From an uncultured Prevotellaceae bacterium (GTDB taxonomy: Bacteria > Bacteroidota > Bacteroidia > Bacteroidales > Bacteroidaceae), in NCBI GenBank assembly GCA_900318305.1, contig ONKB01000025.1, positions 1 to 39,993 on the forward strand: DNA of 39,993 nt, written 5' to 3'. The position numbers and the translations under genes were made by a program. Of this stretch, positions 25,380 to 34,903 are shown piece after piece. The notes under the pieces are model-generated. The model was given only the letters and a program-made list of their open reading frames with translations. It was not told the DNA's origin and ran no database searches. Within the stretch, counting starts at the first letter, position 1, and each line of letters opens with the position of its first letter.

Positions 25380-26177
25380 ATGAAGATTACAATTATAGGT
25401 GCAGGTGCGATGGGAGGTGCTACGGCAGAAGGGCTACTGAAAAGTGGCATACTGGAAACGCCCTCTTATCTATGCGTGGCAGATACACAGCCCGAAACAT
25501 TGGAGCGTTTTGAGAAACAAGGTGCCCACACAACCACAAACAACACAGAAGCCATAAAAGATGCTGACATTGTCATGGTAGTGGTCAAGCCGTGGATTAC
25601 AGAGACCGTACTCAAGCAAATCAAAAACGCCCTAAACTACGACAAGCAGCAACTCGTTATCATTGCCGCAGGAATACCGTCAAAGGATATTTGTTCTTGG
25701 CTGGAGAAGGATGGGCACCCCTGCACGATACCTTGCTACATAGTCATTCCCAACATTGCCATTGCCACACTGAATTCAATGACGTTTATTGTCCCCGTCG
25801 GCGCATCAGAGGAACAGACATCGATTATTACCCAGTTGTTCAGTCAGTTGGGAGAGTGCATTGTGACTGAGGAGCGTCTGCTGGCAGCTGGAACCACGCT
25901 GGCATCTTGTGGCATAGCCTATGCCATGCGCTATATACGCGCCTCAGTTGAAGGCGGTGTAGAGTTGGGCTTCAAGGCTAAAGATGCCGAGAAAATTGTA
26001 GAGCAAACCGTCAAGGGCGCTGTAGAACTGCTGCAAGCCACTCACGCTCACCCCGAAAGCAAAATTGACGAAGTGACTACTCCTGGTGGTGTAACCATCA
26101 AAGGACTGAATGAAATGGAGCATGCCGGATTTTCTTCAGCCGTTATTCGTGGCTTGAAAGCCGGCATGGGCAAATAA
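25380..26177 (+). CDS. proC: Pyrroline-5-carboxylate reductase
   Basis: Catalyses the last step of proline synthesis, the NAD(P)H-dependent reduction of 1-pyrroline-5-carboxylate, in the cytosol. The 265-residue protein opens with the Rossmann motif GAGAMGGATAEG, shows VVVKPW (residues ~74-79), AAGIPS and IPCYIVIPNIAIA, and ends with the family signature VTTPGGVTIKGLNEMEHAGF-type stretch near 238-256. Normal length. It heads an operon with an acyl-CoA synthetase 16 bp downstream and then proB and proA. Confidence 0.96.
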   Translation: MKITIIGAGAMGGATAEGLLKSGILETPSYLCVADTQPETLERFEKQGAHTTTNNTEAIKDADIVMVVVKPWITETVLKQIKNALNYDKQQLVIIAAGIPSKDICSWLEKDGHPCTIPCYIVIPNIAIATLNSMTFIVPVGASEEQTSIITQLFSQLGECIVTEERLLAAGTTLASCGIAYAMRYIRASVEGGVELGFKAKDAEKIVEQTVKGAVELLQATHAHPESKIDEVTTPGGVTIKGLNEMEHAGFSSAVIRGLKAGMGK

Positions 26178-26193
26178 AGAATATACACACATT

Positions 26194-27855
26194 ATGATTG
26201 AACGTTTTATAAAACAGACCTGTTTTAAAGACAACGAAGATTACAAAAGAAACCTCCATTTTATAATTCCTGAGAATTTCAACTTCGCTTATGACGTCAT
26301 GGACCAGTGGGCAGAAGAATATCCGGAAGGAACTGCCCTGCTTTGGACAAAGGAGAATGGTGAAACTAAATCTTTCACGTTCAAGCAGCTTAAAGAGGAG
26401 ACCGATAAGACAGCAAGTTATTTTCAGACCTTAGGCATTGGCAAAGGGGACATGGTCATGCTTATCCTCAAACGCCATTATGAATTCTGGTTCTCTATTC
26501 TGGCTCTCCACAAAATAGGCGCCATCGCCATTCCGGCAACCCATATGCTGACAAAGCATGATATAGTATACCGTAACAATCTGGCAGGCATCAAGGCCAT
26601 TATTTGCGCAGGAGACGACTATGTGGTTCGACAAATTCAGGAGTCTGTTCCTGAGAGTCCGACTCTAAAAGTGCTTGTCAGCGTAGGTCCGTCCGTACCC
26701 GAAGGGTTCCACGACTGGCACAAGGAAAGAGACAAGGCACCCGCATTCAAACGTCCCGAGCATGTCAACACCAACAGTGATATCATGCTCATCTACTTTA
26801 CCAGCGGGACAAACGGCGAGCCCAAAATGGCTGCCCATAGTTTCACTTACCCTATAGGGCATCTCACTACTGGTATATTCTGGCATAATCTTCACAAAGG
26901 GAGCATTCACCTGACTGTTGCAGACACAGGCTGGGCAAAAGCTGCGTGGGGAAAACTCTACGGCCAATGGTTTGCCGGAGCCACAGTTTTCGTTTTTGAC
27001 CAGGAACGTTTCAATGCTGAGCGCATGCTGGAAACCATACAGAAATTCAAGATTACCTCTTTCTGTGCTCCTCCAACAGTATATCGCTTTATCGTCCACG
27101 AAGACCTGAAAAAATATGATTTATCTTCTCTGGAATGGTGTACCACAGCAGGAGAGGCATTAAACCCTTCTGTATTTAACAAATTTTACGAAGCGACAGG
27201 GTTGCGTCTTTATGAAGGTTTCGGCCAGACAGAGACAACTATGATTCTGGGTACTTTCCCATGGATTACACCGAAGCCAGGAAGCATGGGAATCCCCAAC
27301 GCACAATATCAGATTAATCTCCTGCGTGCCGATGGCACACCATGCGACAACAACGAGAACGGAGAGATTGTCGTGCGTGTCGCAGAAGAGAAACCCATAG
27401 GATTGTTTACAGGTTATTACAAGGACCCAGAACTGACCCACAAGTCATGGCACGACGGCTATTACCATACGGGTGATGTTGCCTACCGCGATGAAGACGG
27501 CTATTATTGGTTTGTTGGGCGCACCGACGATGTCATAAAAAGCAGCGGTTACCGCATCGGTCCCTTTGAGGTTGAAAGTGCCCTCATGACACACCCTGCT
27601 GTTATAGAGTGTGCTATTACTGGTGTACCCGACGAATTTCGCGGTATGGTGGTTAAAGCCACAATCGTGTTGCGCAAAGAATGGAAATCCAAGCCCGCAG
27701 ATGAGTTGACCAAGGATTTGCAAGAGCATGTCAAAAAAGCCACCGCCCCCTACAAGTATCCGCGTATCATCGAATTTGTTGATGAATTACCCAAGACTAT
27801 AAGCGGTAAGATCAGACGTGTTGAAATCCGCGAACAAGACTCCAAAAAGAAATAA
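26194..27855 (+). CDS. AMP-forming acyl-CoA synthetase within the proline operon
   Basis: A 553-residue cytosolic enzyme of the ANL superfamily that activates a carboxylic acid as acyl-AMP and transfers it to CoA. Motifs: YFTSGTNGEPK (P-loop-like A3, about 204-214), GEALNPS and YEGFGQTETT (A5 region, about 340), YYHTGDVA with GRTDDVIKSSGYRI (A7/A8) and the acyl-acceptor lysine in PKTISGKIRR (A10). It looks most like the medium-chain or acetyl-type branch (AcsA/MACS-like); acyl specificity cannot be read by eye. Its place between proC and proB is not explained by proline synthesis. I recall proC next to such a synthetase in other Bacteroidales arginine/proline clusters, but could not check this. 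It ends 3 bp before proB. Confidence 0.94.
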   Translation: MIERFIKQTCFKDNEDYKRNLHFIIPENFNFAYDVMDQWAEEYPEGTALLWTKENGETKSFTFKQLKEETDKTASYFQTLGIGKGDMVMLILKRHYEFWFSILALHKIGAIAIPATHMLTKHDIVYRNNLAGIKAIICAGDDYVVRQIQESVPESPTLKVLVSVGPSVPEGFHDWHKERDKAPAFKRPEHVNTNSDIMLIYFTSGTNGEPKMAAHSFTYPIGHLTTGIFWHNLHKGSIHLTVADTGWAKAAWGKLYGQWFAGATVFVFDQERFNAERMLETIQKFKITSFCAPPTVYRFIVHEDLKKYDLSSLEWCTTAGEALNPSVFNKFYEATGLRLYEGFGQTETTMILGTFPWITPKPGSMGIPNAQYQINLLRADGTPCDNNENGEIVVRVAEEKPIGLFTGYYKDPELTHKSWHDGYYHTGDVAYRDEDGYYWFVGRTDDVIKSSGYRIGPFEVESALMTHPAVIECAITGVPDEFRGMVVKATIVLRKEWKSKPADELTKDLQEHVKKATAPYKYPRIIEFVDELPKTISGKIRRVEIREQDSKKK

Positions 27856-27858
27856 TGC

Positions 27859-28950
27859 ATGGCCACATCCCAGAAAGACAACAAGACAATTGTCATTAAG
27901 GTCGGCAGCAACGTACTGACGCGTCCTGACGGCAAACTGGATGTCACCAGAATGTCATCCTTGGTTGATCAGATTGCATGGATGCGACAAAACGGCTATG
28001 AGGTCATACTTGTCTCCAGTGGCTCTGTTGCAAGCGGCAGGAGTCTGTTAAGAGTCAGCAAGTCATTAGGTAGCGTGGAACAGCGCCAACTCTATTCCGC
28101 TGTAGGTCAGGCTAAACTCATCAGTCTTTACTACGACCTGTTCAGAGAGCACAAAATACACGTCGGGCAGATTCTAACCATGAAAGAGAGCTTTGCTACC
28201 CGGCGTGAATACTTGAACCAGCGTTCCTGTATGGAAATTATGCTACAAAATGGCGTATTGCCTATAGTCAACGAAAACGACACAATCAGCGTCACAGAAC
28301 TGATGTTTACCGACAACGATGAACTCTCAGGTCTGATAGCATCCATGATGCAAGCCTCAACCCTTATTATCCTAAGCAATGTTGACGGCATTTACAGTAA
28401 TACGGAAAAAGGACCCAACAAAGTTATACCTGTTGTAGCAAATGGAGAAGACATCAGCCAGCACATCCGACAAGGCAAAAGTGCTTTCGGCAGAGGTGGT
28501 ATGATTACCAAATGTGCTATTGCAAGTCAGATTGCTGACGAAGGCATTGAAGTAATTATCGCCAACGGCAAGAAAGATGATATACTCATCAACCTTATCA
28601 AACATCCCGACAAAACAATACACACCTCTTTCCAGCCCAACCCCGAGAAGGTATCCTCTGTCAAGAAATGGATTGCCCATAGTTCCAGCTTCGCCAAGGG
28701 GGCAGTCACCATCAACGAAAAAGCCGTAATGGCACTGAGAGGAAAAGAAGCAACAAGTCTGCTTCTTGTCGGTGTTGTAAGCATTGAGGGCAGTTTTGAA
28801 GAAGGCGACATCATTAATATTATTGATGAAGAGGGCAATACCATCGCATTAGGCCGCAGCAGTTATTCTGCCGAAGAAGCCCGGAGATGTATCGGGAAAC
28901 ACAACGTCAAACCATTTGTACATTATAATTATATGTACATGGAAAACTAA
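27859..28950 (+). CDS. proB: Glutamate 5-kinase with PUA domain
   Basis: First step of proline synthesis: ATP-dependent phosphorylation of glutamate to the unstable gamma-glutamyl phosphate passed to ProA. The 363-residue protein has the amino-acid kinase fold from residue ~9 ([10 protein letters not shown]), VSSGSVASG near 52-60, [19 protein letters not shown] near 140 and [10 protein letters not shown] near 215, followed by the C-terminal PUA domain (about 278-355) characteristic of E. coli-type ProB. The ATG at 27859 lies 3 bp after the stop of the synthetase, in a different frame from an overlapping ATG at 27855. Feedback inhibition by proline is a property of the family. Confidence 0.96.
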   Translation: MATSQKDNKTIVIKVGSNVLTRPDGKLDVTRMSSLVDQIAWMRQNGYEVILVSSGSVASGRSLLRVSKSLGSVEQRQLYSAVGQAKLISLYYDLFREHKIHVGQILTMKESFATRREYLNQRSCMEIMLQNGVLPIVNENDTISVTELMFTDNDELSGLIASMMQASTLIILSNVDGIYSNTEKGPNKVIPVVANGEDISQHIRQGKSAFGRGGMITKCAIASQIADEGIEVIIANGKKDDILINLIKHPDKTIHTSFQPNPEKVSSVKKWIAHSSSFAKGAVTINEKAVMALRGKEATSLLLVGVVSIEGSFEEGDIINIIDEEGNTIALGRSSYSAEEARRCIGKHNVKPFVHYNYMYMEN

Positions 28951-28955
28951 ACATT

Positions 28956-30200
28956 ATGCCAACTGAAACATTTGCTAAAGTTAAGGCAGCAAGCCTTTCT
29001 CTCTCCCTGACCAGCGACGAGAAAAAGAACGAGGTCCTCCGTGCATTAGCCGATGCCGTCATTGCCTTTCAGGATGATATTCTGGCCGCCAATGCCCAAG
29101 ACCTAAGCCGCATGAGCAAGGACAATCCTCTTTATGACCGTCTACAACTCACCTCGAAACGCCTTCAGGATATAGCCAGCGACATGCGCCATGTCAGCGC
29201 CCTGCCATCCCCTTTAGGTCGCATTCTCAGGCATACCACTCTGGAAAACGGGTTAGACCTCAAACGGGTCAGCGTCCCCTTCGGTGTTATCGGAGTCATC
29301 TATGAGGCCCGGCCTAACGTCACCTTTGATGTCTTCTCGCTCTGTCTCAAGAGCGGCAACGCCTGTATCCTCAAAGGAGGCAAAGACGCCGACTGCTCCA
29401 ATCAGGCTGCCATCAAGCTCATACACCAGGTTCTTCTGGAGCATGACATAAACCCATCTATTGTGGAATTACTTCCTGCAACACATGAGGCAACGGGCGA
29501 AATGCTAAATGCCGTGGGATTTGTTGACGTATGCATCCCCCGAGGGGGCAAGAAACTCATCCAATTTGTCCGCGACAATGCCAGGGTGCCTGTTATCGAG
29601 ACTGGCGCTGGAGTAGTAAACATGTATTTCGATGAATTTGGTGACAAAAAGATTGGTATACCCGTCATCAACAATGCCAAGACCCGCCGTGTAAGTGTCT
29701 GCAATGCCTTAGATTGCCTGCTTATACATAAGAAGAGACTATCCGACTTACCCGGACTTTGTGCCTTGCTGAAGGAGAAACAAGTCAGGATATACGCCGA
29801 TGAATTGGCTTACAATATGCTTGAGGAGGAATACCCCTCAGGGCTACTTTTCCATGCCACAGAAGAGAACTATGGCACTGAATACATGGACTATGCCATG
29901 GCTGTTCGCACCGTCGGTTCCCTAGAGGAAGCCATGCTCCATATCCGCACATATGGTTCAGGACACAGCGAGAGCATCATTACCGAAAACGAGAACAATG
30001 CCGCCATCTTCCAGGCATCGGTTGACGCCGCCTGCGTCTATGTTAACGCACCCACCAGTTTTACCGACGGAGCTCAGTTCGGGCTTGGGGCAGAGATTGG
30101 CATCAGCACCCAGAAACTCGGCCCACGCGGCCCCATGGCATTGGAAGAAATGACCACCTACAAATGGCTTATCACCGGGCACGGACAAATTCGTCCTTAA
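28956..30200 (+). CDS. proA: Glutamate-5-semialdehyde dehydrogenase
   Basis: Reduces gamma-glutamyl phosphate to glutamate-5-semialdehyde with NADPH, the second proline-synthesis step. The 414-residue aldehyde-dehydrogenase-fold protein shows [20 protein letters not shown] (residues ~109-128), [28 protein letters not shown], the catalytic Cys in [10 protein letters not shown] (near 250) and a late [19 protein letters not shown] stretch. It starts 5 bp after proB and closes the operon, converging on a minus-strand acyltransferase with a 24-bp gap in which I see no strong terminator. Confidence 0.96.
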   Translation: MPTETFAKVKAASLSLSLTSDEKKNEVLRALADAVIAFQDDILAANAQDLSRMSKDNPLYDRLQLTSKRLQDIASDMRHVSALPSPLGRILRHTTLENGLDLKRVSVPFGVIGVIYEARPNVTFDVFSLCLKSGNACILKGGKDADCSNQAAIKLIHQVLLEHDINPSIVELLPATHEATGEMLNAVGFVDVCIPRGGKKLIQFVRDNARVPVIETGAGVVNMYFDEFGDKKIGIPVINNAKTRRVSVCNALDCLLIHKKRLSDLPGLCALLKEKQVRIYADELAYNMLEEEYPSGLLFHATEENYGTEYMDYAMAVRTVGSLEEAMLHIRTYGSGHSESIITENENNAAIFQASVDAACVYVNAPTSFTDGAQFGLGAEIGISTQKLGPRGPMALEEMTTYKWLITGHGQIRP

Positions 30201-30224
30201 TCAGGAAACCGGTATAACACCCAT

Positions 30225-31256
30225 TTAAATTCTAAACTTACTTTCCACGAAACGATACGACAACCAGGACACCAAGATGGTCGTCGCAAATATCAGTGAA
30301 AACGCCAACGTCACACTATATTGGTGGACATGGTGTGCTATTATTGTCTGTGCGATAGGAAAATGGTAAAGATACAATCCGTATGTCAAGTCAGGAATAC
30401 GGTTAATTCTATTCAGGAATCTCGCATAATATGCTATCGTAACAATCACCAGCGCCAGTCCAAGAGGTTCAAGGTAAAGGAACAAATCACCCGCAAACGA
30501 CAATAACAACAACAATACTCCTAAGACAGAAAACCACTTCACACCCTTGCGGAATGGTATAAACCAGACAAGCACAGCCGCACCGGCAAAGAAATAGATC
30601 AGTTGACCGAAGAACTGACGTTGCAAGAGATGATATATTTCGTTACCCGTTCTGGCATACATATATGAGAAACAAACATTGTAGGCTACAGAAAACAGAA
30701 ATACAGACAACAAAACCAGCCATTTCCTGTACTTGCATAGAAGGAATACGAAGAATGGCACACAAATATAGAAAATAACCTCCACCTTCATAAACCACAA
30801 GGACCCATTAACAGCATGTAGAGAATTGTCCTCAAACACACCAGGTAGGCATGGCTCCAGAAAATTCAAAAAGACAGCATTGGAAAGCAGATATCTATAG
30901 CTCTGCCATGAGGAGAAATACTCACGCACCGGGAGTCTGCTTTCAAAAACGCCCAACAGGAAACATAGCAGCACCACTGCAAGATAAGCAGGAAACACCC
31001 GAGTTATTCTCTTGCGGGCATACATCCATATATCCGCAGTACGACAATAACTGAACACCACAAGAAACCCAGTAATGACAAAAAAGACTTTGACACACAA
31101 TGCTCCAGTAAAGGGCATAAACTGCTCCAGACCCATTACCGTAGTAATATGTACCAGCATCAGGGAAATAGCAAAAAAATAACGTATGGCGCGGAAACAG
31201 TTTTCCTGTTTCACACTTTCAATGATATCCGTTGACAACAAATCCCTTTTAATCAC
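30225..31256 (-). CDS. Membrane acyltransferase of the acyl_transf_3/OafA family
   Basis: A 343-residue integral membrane protein with about ten hydrophobic segments. The N-terminal His motif (SLMLVHITTVMG, about 32-43), the KVFFVITGFLVVFSY segment and the ARKRITRVFPAYLAVV motif (about 81-96) are typical of OafA-like O-acyltransferases, which move acetyl or other acyl groups to surface glycans, O-antigen or exopolysaccharide. The family's cytoplasmic C-terminal SGNH domain is absent, so it is the membrane-only version. The acceptor glycan is unknown; no glycan-synthesis genes lie beside it. The start could also be downstream, but the chosen ATG follows a TAnnTTTG box at 31280-31287. Confidence 0.88.
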   Translation of the reverse strand: MIKRDLLSTDIIESVKQENCFRAIRYFFAISLMLVHITTVMGLEQFMPFTGALCVKVFFVITGFLVVFSYCRTADIWMYARKRITRVFPAYLAVVLLCFLLGVFESRLPVREYFSSWQSYRYLLSNAVFLNFLEPCLPGVFEDNSLHAVNGSLWFMKVEVIFYICVPFFVFLLCKYRKWLVLLSVFLFSVAYNVCFSYMYARTGNEIYHLLQRQFFGQLIYFFAGAAVLVWFIPFRKGVKWFSVLGVLLLLLSFAGDLFLYLEPLGLALVIVTIAYYARFLNRINRIPDLTYGLYLYHFPIAQTIIAHHVHQYSVTLAFSLIFATTILVSWLSYRFVESKFRI

Positions 31257-31279
31257 CGTTTATGTTTCATTTAACATAA

Positions 31280-31287
31280 CAAAAGTA
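31280..31287 (-). promoter_or_regulatory. -7 box of the acyltransferase gene
   Basis: TACTTTTG on the minus strand, 23 bases before the ATG. The -33 position is only T-rich. It overlaps, back to back, with the plus-strand promoter at 31297-31328. Confidence 0.6.
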
Positions 31288-31296
31288 CACAATACT

Positions 31297-31328
31297 TTTC
31301 ATTGGAAAATAAAAAATCTGTATATTTG
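31297..31328 (+). promoter_or_regulatory. Promoter of the third EEP gene
   Basis: TTTC (31297-31300), 20 bases, TATATTTG (31321-31328) on the plus strand, 68 bases before the ATG at 31397. It shares its upstream region with the divergent acyltransferase box. Confidence 0.7.
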
Positions 31329-31396
31329 CAATTTAGAACAAGGAAGACATAGATTCCTAACACTATTTGCATATTCACATTAAAGAAATAACACTT

Positions 31397-32374
31397 ATGA
31401 AATCATTTACAAAGACATTGCAAATCATACTGATATTCTTTTTACTGGCATCTGTCAGCATAGAAGCCAAAGGAGACAAAAACAACCTGAGACTACTTTA
31501 TTGGAACATACAGAACGGCATGTGGGACGGACAGCCCGATAATTACACACGCTTTGTGGCGTGGGTGAAAGCACAGAAACCAGATGTCTGTGTATGGTGC
31601 GAGGCGCAAAGTATCTGGGTGACTAACTCAGACAAGAAGCTTGCCAAGGAAGACCAGTATTTAGTAGCCAACTGGGACAAACTGGCTAAACGCTACGGGC
31701 ACAAATACATTTATCTGGGCGGTCATCATGACAACTATCCACAAGTCATCACCTCCAAATATCCTATTCACAACGTGGCCAGGCTACTTGGCTCCCCAAA
31801 TGACACTTTAGTGTGCCACGGCGGAGGATGGGCAACCATAGAAGTTAACAACAAAACAGTCAACATCGTAACTATCCACACATGGCCACAAGCCTATGGA
31901 TATGGCGTAAGCAAAGAAGACCGTCAACGCAGTGCAGCTGCCCGGGAAGGCGACTTCTTCCGTCGTACAGAAATGGAATACATCATCAACCACACTATCG
32001 GTCAGGTGCCGGGAGCAAGCCAGCAGCTATGGATGATGATGGGAGACTTTAACGCACCTTCACCCGTGGACAATTCCGTTTACAACTTCCCGAAAGATGA
32101 TTCAAGGTTCTTAACTCACAACTTCATATTAGAACATTCGCCTTATATAGATGTTGTAAAGCAAAAAAATAATGGAATATTTATTCCCTCATCCGTTTGG
32201 AACGGCAAACGTATAGATTTCGTATACGCCACAAAAGCCCTTTACGACAGAGTAAAAAATGCCAGCATCATTTGGGACCAATACACGACACCTGTGCGCA
32301 ATGCTCAGAATCTTGGCAATTTCTGGCATCCATCTGACCACTTGCCTATCATCGTTAATTTTGACATGAAATAA
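31397..32374 (+). CDS. Secreted endonuclease/exonuclease/phosphatase-family enzyme (copy 3)
   Basis: A 325-residue exported EEP-fold hydrolase (signal MKSFTKTLQIILIFFLLASVSIEA). Catalytic blocks: YWNIQNG, VWCEAQS (metal Glu), TIHTWPQAYG (His), MMGDFNAPS (Asp/Asn) and HPSDHLPI (Asp-His). It is longer than the tandem pair at 8207-9904 and differs in the loops around residues 50-90 (an aromatic-rich insert with GGHHDNYPQV), so it is a separate branch of the family, not a recent duplicate. The ten codons upstream of the ATG at 31397 are left out because the signal peptide starts there. Substrate unknown. A 55-bp gap separates it from gpsA. Confidence 0.9.
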   Translation: MKSFTKTLQIILIFFLLASVSIEAKGDKNNLRLLYWNIQNGMWDGQPDNYTRFVAWVKAQKPDVCVWCEAQSIWVTNSDKKLAKEDQYLVANWDKLAKRYGHKYIYLGGHHDNYPQVITSKYPIHNVARLLGSPNDTLVCHGGGWATIEVNNKTVNIVTIHTWPQAYGYGVSKEDRQRSAAAREGDFFRRTEMEYIINHTIGQVPGASQQLWMMMGDFNAPSPVDNSVYNFPKDDSRFLTHNFILEHSPYIDVVKQKNNGIFIPSSVWNGKRIDFVYATKALYDRVKNASIIWDQYTTPVRNAQNLGNFWHPSDHLPIIVNFDMK

Positions 32375-32429
32375 TTCGTCTCTGACACAAAAATCAAATA
32401 TTGAATTCTATCAGATTACACAAGAATAA

Positions 32430-33485
32430 ATGAAAAAGACAATAACAATTATAGGAGCTGGCATGATGGGTTCTGCCATGGCCTTCCCCGCTACAGAAAA
32501 CGGACACACAGTACATCTTGTCGGTACTCCTCTTGATCGTGATATCATTGATGAGTGTAAGAAAAGTGGGAAACATCTTAAATTTGACTATCCCTTTCCC
32601 AAGGGTGACATCAGCTATCACCATTTTGAAGAATGGAAAGAAGTTGTTAAAGGCTCCGATTTCGTTATCTGCGGTGTTTCATCATTCGGTGTTGACTGGT
32701 TCCTGAACGAAGTCCTCACCTACCTCGACCCGTCCATGCCTGTCTTGTCTATTACAAAAGGACTCATCAACCTTGAGGACGGCACGCTCTTCTCATACCC
32801 AGACTATTGGCAACGGGAATTGCTGAAAAAAGGCATCAATAGGAAAATCAATGCCGTTGGCGGTCCTTGCACCTCCTATGAGCTGGTTTTCCATGATCAC
32901 ACAGAAGTGGCTTTCTGCGGAGAAGACACAGCAACCATCCAAATGATGCGCGACACATTGAAGACAAGCTACTACCACATCTCCCTGACCAATGATGTCA
33001 TTGGATTGGAAAGCGCTGTAGCCTTGAAAAACGCCTATGCCCTGGGAGTGGCAATGACCATAGGATTGGTTAACCGCAATTTGGGATCAGATGCCGGTCT
33101 GCACTATAACTCTCAAGCAGGTGCTTTCTATGAGGCATCCAAGGAGATGATGAAACTTCTGGACATTCAAGGTGCACAAAGCGACAGTGCCATCCTAGGT
33201 ATCGGCGATTTATATGTTACCGTTTATGGCGGCCGTACTCGTAAACTCGGCATCCTTCTGGGTGAAGGAAAAACCTATGACGAAGCTTTACGGATTCTCG
33301 CTGGTGTGACACTGGAAAGTACAGTTGTCAGCCGTCGTGTATTCAAAGCCGTATTCAAGAAAGCAGAATTAGGTCAGGTTGACATAAAGGACTTCCCACT
33401 CCTTGTGCACATTGCCGATGTCATGGACAAAAACAAGGATGCAGAATTACCTTGGGATGACTTCTGTTTTAACAATGTGAGATAA
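32430..33485 (+). CDS. gpsA: Glycerol-3-phosphate dehydrogenase-like protein, atypical branch
   Basis: A 351-residue NAD(P)-dependent oxidoreductase of the GpsA fold: dinucleotide-binding GAGMMGSA (residues 9-16), SITKGLI (about 110), GGPCTSYEL (about 150), the catalytic Lys in ALKNAYALGVAMT (about 203) and a late GIGDLYVTVYGGRTRKLGILLGEG-type stretch. Ordinary GpsA interconverts dihydroxyacetone phosphate and sn-glycerol-3-phosphate for lipid synthesis. Here the N-terminal region (KHLKFDYPFPKG in place of the usual NxxYLPG) and the ALKN loop differ from standard GpsA, so another hydroxyalkyl phosphate is possible. It sits 23 bp before an OPA phosphate-ester antiporter, which suggests uptake and oxidation of an imported phosphate ester. 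Confidence 0.85.
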   Translation: MKKTITIIGAGMMGSAMAFPATENGHTVHLVGTPLDRDIIDECKKSGKHLKFDYPFPKGDISYHHFEEWKEVVKGSDFVICGVSSFGVDWFLNEVLTYLDPSMPVLSITKGLINLEDGTLFSYPDYWQRELLKKGINRKINAVGGPCTSYELVFHDHTEVAFCGEDTATIQMMRDTLKTSYYHISLTNDVIGLESAVALKNAYALGVAMTIGLVNRNLGSDAGLHYNSQAGAFYEASKEMMKLLDIQGAQSDSAILGIGDLYVTVYGGRTRKLGILLGEGKTYDEALRILAGVTLESTVVSRRVFKAVFKKAELGQVDIKDFPLLVHIADVMDKNKDAELPWDDFCFNNVR

Positions 33486-33508
33486 TCATTACATAGAATA
33501 TTCGTTTG

Positions 33509-34903
33509 ATGGATAATAATATCAGGAAAAAATATGCCTACTGGGAGTGGCGCACCATCATTGTACTGATTATAGGTTATATCCTATACTATTTCGTACG
33601 CAAGAATTTCAGCATTGCCATTCCCGCCATGGAACAGGAACTAGGTTTGAGCAAAGTGCAACTTGGCACCTTCCTTATGCTCAATGGCATCATCTATGGT
33701 TTCAGCCGCTTTGTCAACGGCATCCTTGTAGACCGCTACAGCAAGAAACTCATCATGGCAACTGGTCTGCTGCTTTCTGCCATCGTCAACCTTGTCATTT
33801 GTTTCAGTCCCCAGATGAATGGCATCATGAACCTTCTGGATACAGAGGGGAAAGCTACTCTTGGACTGGTTTACCTCATTGGTTCTCTTTGGGTACTCAA
33901 CGGCTATTTGCAGGGTATGGGTGTTCCGCCATGCGTAAGCCTCATGGTCCATTGGATTAAGCCTTCCCAGCTGGCAACGAAACAATCCATCTGGAATGTC
34001 TCTCACTCTTTCGGTGCAGGTCTTGTTGCCATCTGCTGCGGATTCATACTGCAGAAATATAGCTACTCAGCCTGGAACCTGTGTTTTGCCATTCCTGCTG
34101 CCATAGCATTGGTTGGTGTCCCCATCATATTCTTCGGTCTGAAAGACAAACCTGCAAGTGTAGGCTTACCTACAGCCCTTGAACTGGATGAAGCTGAAGG
34201 CAACGCAATTGAAGCCAAAAAGGAGAGGAAGTTGAGCGGAGAGAACTTCAAGAAAGTGGTAAACAAAATGGTTTTCAGAAACCGCTACATCTGGATTCTT
34301 GCCGTCACTAATTTCTGTATCTATATTATTCGTTTCACTATACTCGACTGGGGATCTTCCATCCTAACCCAGTACAAAGGCATGGATATATCCACCGCTG
34401 GTTCTGTCGTTGGTGCCTCAGAATTGGTTGGAGGAGTATTAGGCATGCTTCTTGCCGGATGGGTAACCGACAAAGTTTTCAAGAGTTGCAGCCATAAGAC
34501 ATGTTTCTTTTGCAGTTTAGGAGCAACCATCTGTTTCTTCCTTTTCTGGCAAAGCACCAATGCCACTCTCTCCATTATTTTTATCGTCCTGAGTTCTTTC
34601 TTTGTATATGGGCCTCAGGCTCTTCTGGGAGTCAGCTCGTCACAGCAGGCCAGCAAGTATGCTACAGGAACAGCCGGAGGCATACTTGGCATTTTCGGTT
34701 ATGTGAGCACCGCTGTCTCAGGACCGCTTTTCGGTCACTTGGCTGACTCACAAGGTGGATGGGATATGGTATTTCTTGTAGCAATTATCTTCGGTATCAT
34801 CGGTACTTTCGTCATTGCTTTGATGTGGAAAGCACCAGCAAACGGTGAGGCTGAAGCAGAAGAATATATTAATCAATTAGAACAATCAGAAGCAAAACTA
34901 TGA
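33509..34903 (+). CDS. OPA-family (GlpT/UhpT-like) organophosphate:phosphate antiporter
   Basis: A 464-residue inner-membrane major-facilitator protein with 12 predicted helices. The opening [18 protein letters not shown] and [29 protein letters not shown] are typical of the organophosphate:Pi antiporter family, which exchanges phosphate for glycerol-3-phosphate, hexose-6-phosphate or related esters. A long central cytoplasmic loop (about 220-250, KKERKLSG) splits the two six-helix halves. The frame opens one codon earlier at a TTG; the ATG at 33509 is used. Its partner gpsA points to glycerol-3-phosphate or a similar compound. Its stop overlaps the trpS start by four bases (ATGA). Confidence 0.92.
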   Translation: MDNNIRKKYAYWEWRTIIVLIIGYILYYFVRKNFSIAIPAMEQELGLSKVQLGTFLMLNGIIYGFSRFVNGILVDRYSKKLIMATGLLLSAIVNLVICFSPQMNGIMNLLDTEGKATLGLVYLIGSLWVLNGYLQGMGVPPCVSLMVHWIKPSQLATKQSIWNVSHSFGAGLVAICCGFILQKYSYSAWNLCFAIPAAIALVGVPIIFFGLKDKPASVGLPTALELDEAEGNAIEAKKERKLSGENFKKVVNKMVFRNRYIWILAVTNFCIYIIRFTILDWGSSILTQYKGMDISTAGSVVGASELVGGVLGMLLAGWVTDKVFKSCSHKTCFFCSLGATICFFLFWQSTNATLSIIFIVLSSFFVYGPQALLGVSSSQQASKYATGTAGGILGIFGYVSTAVSGPLFGHLADSQGGWDMVFLVAIIFGIIGTFVIALMWKAPANGEAEAEEYINQLEQSEAKL

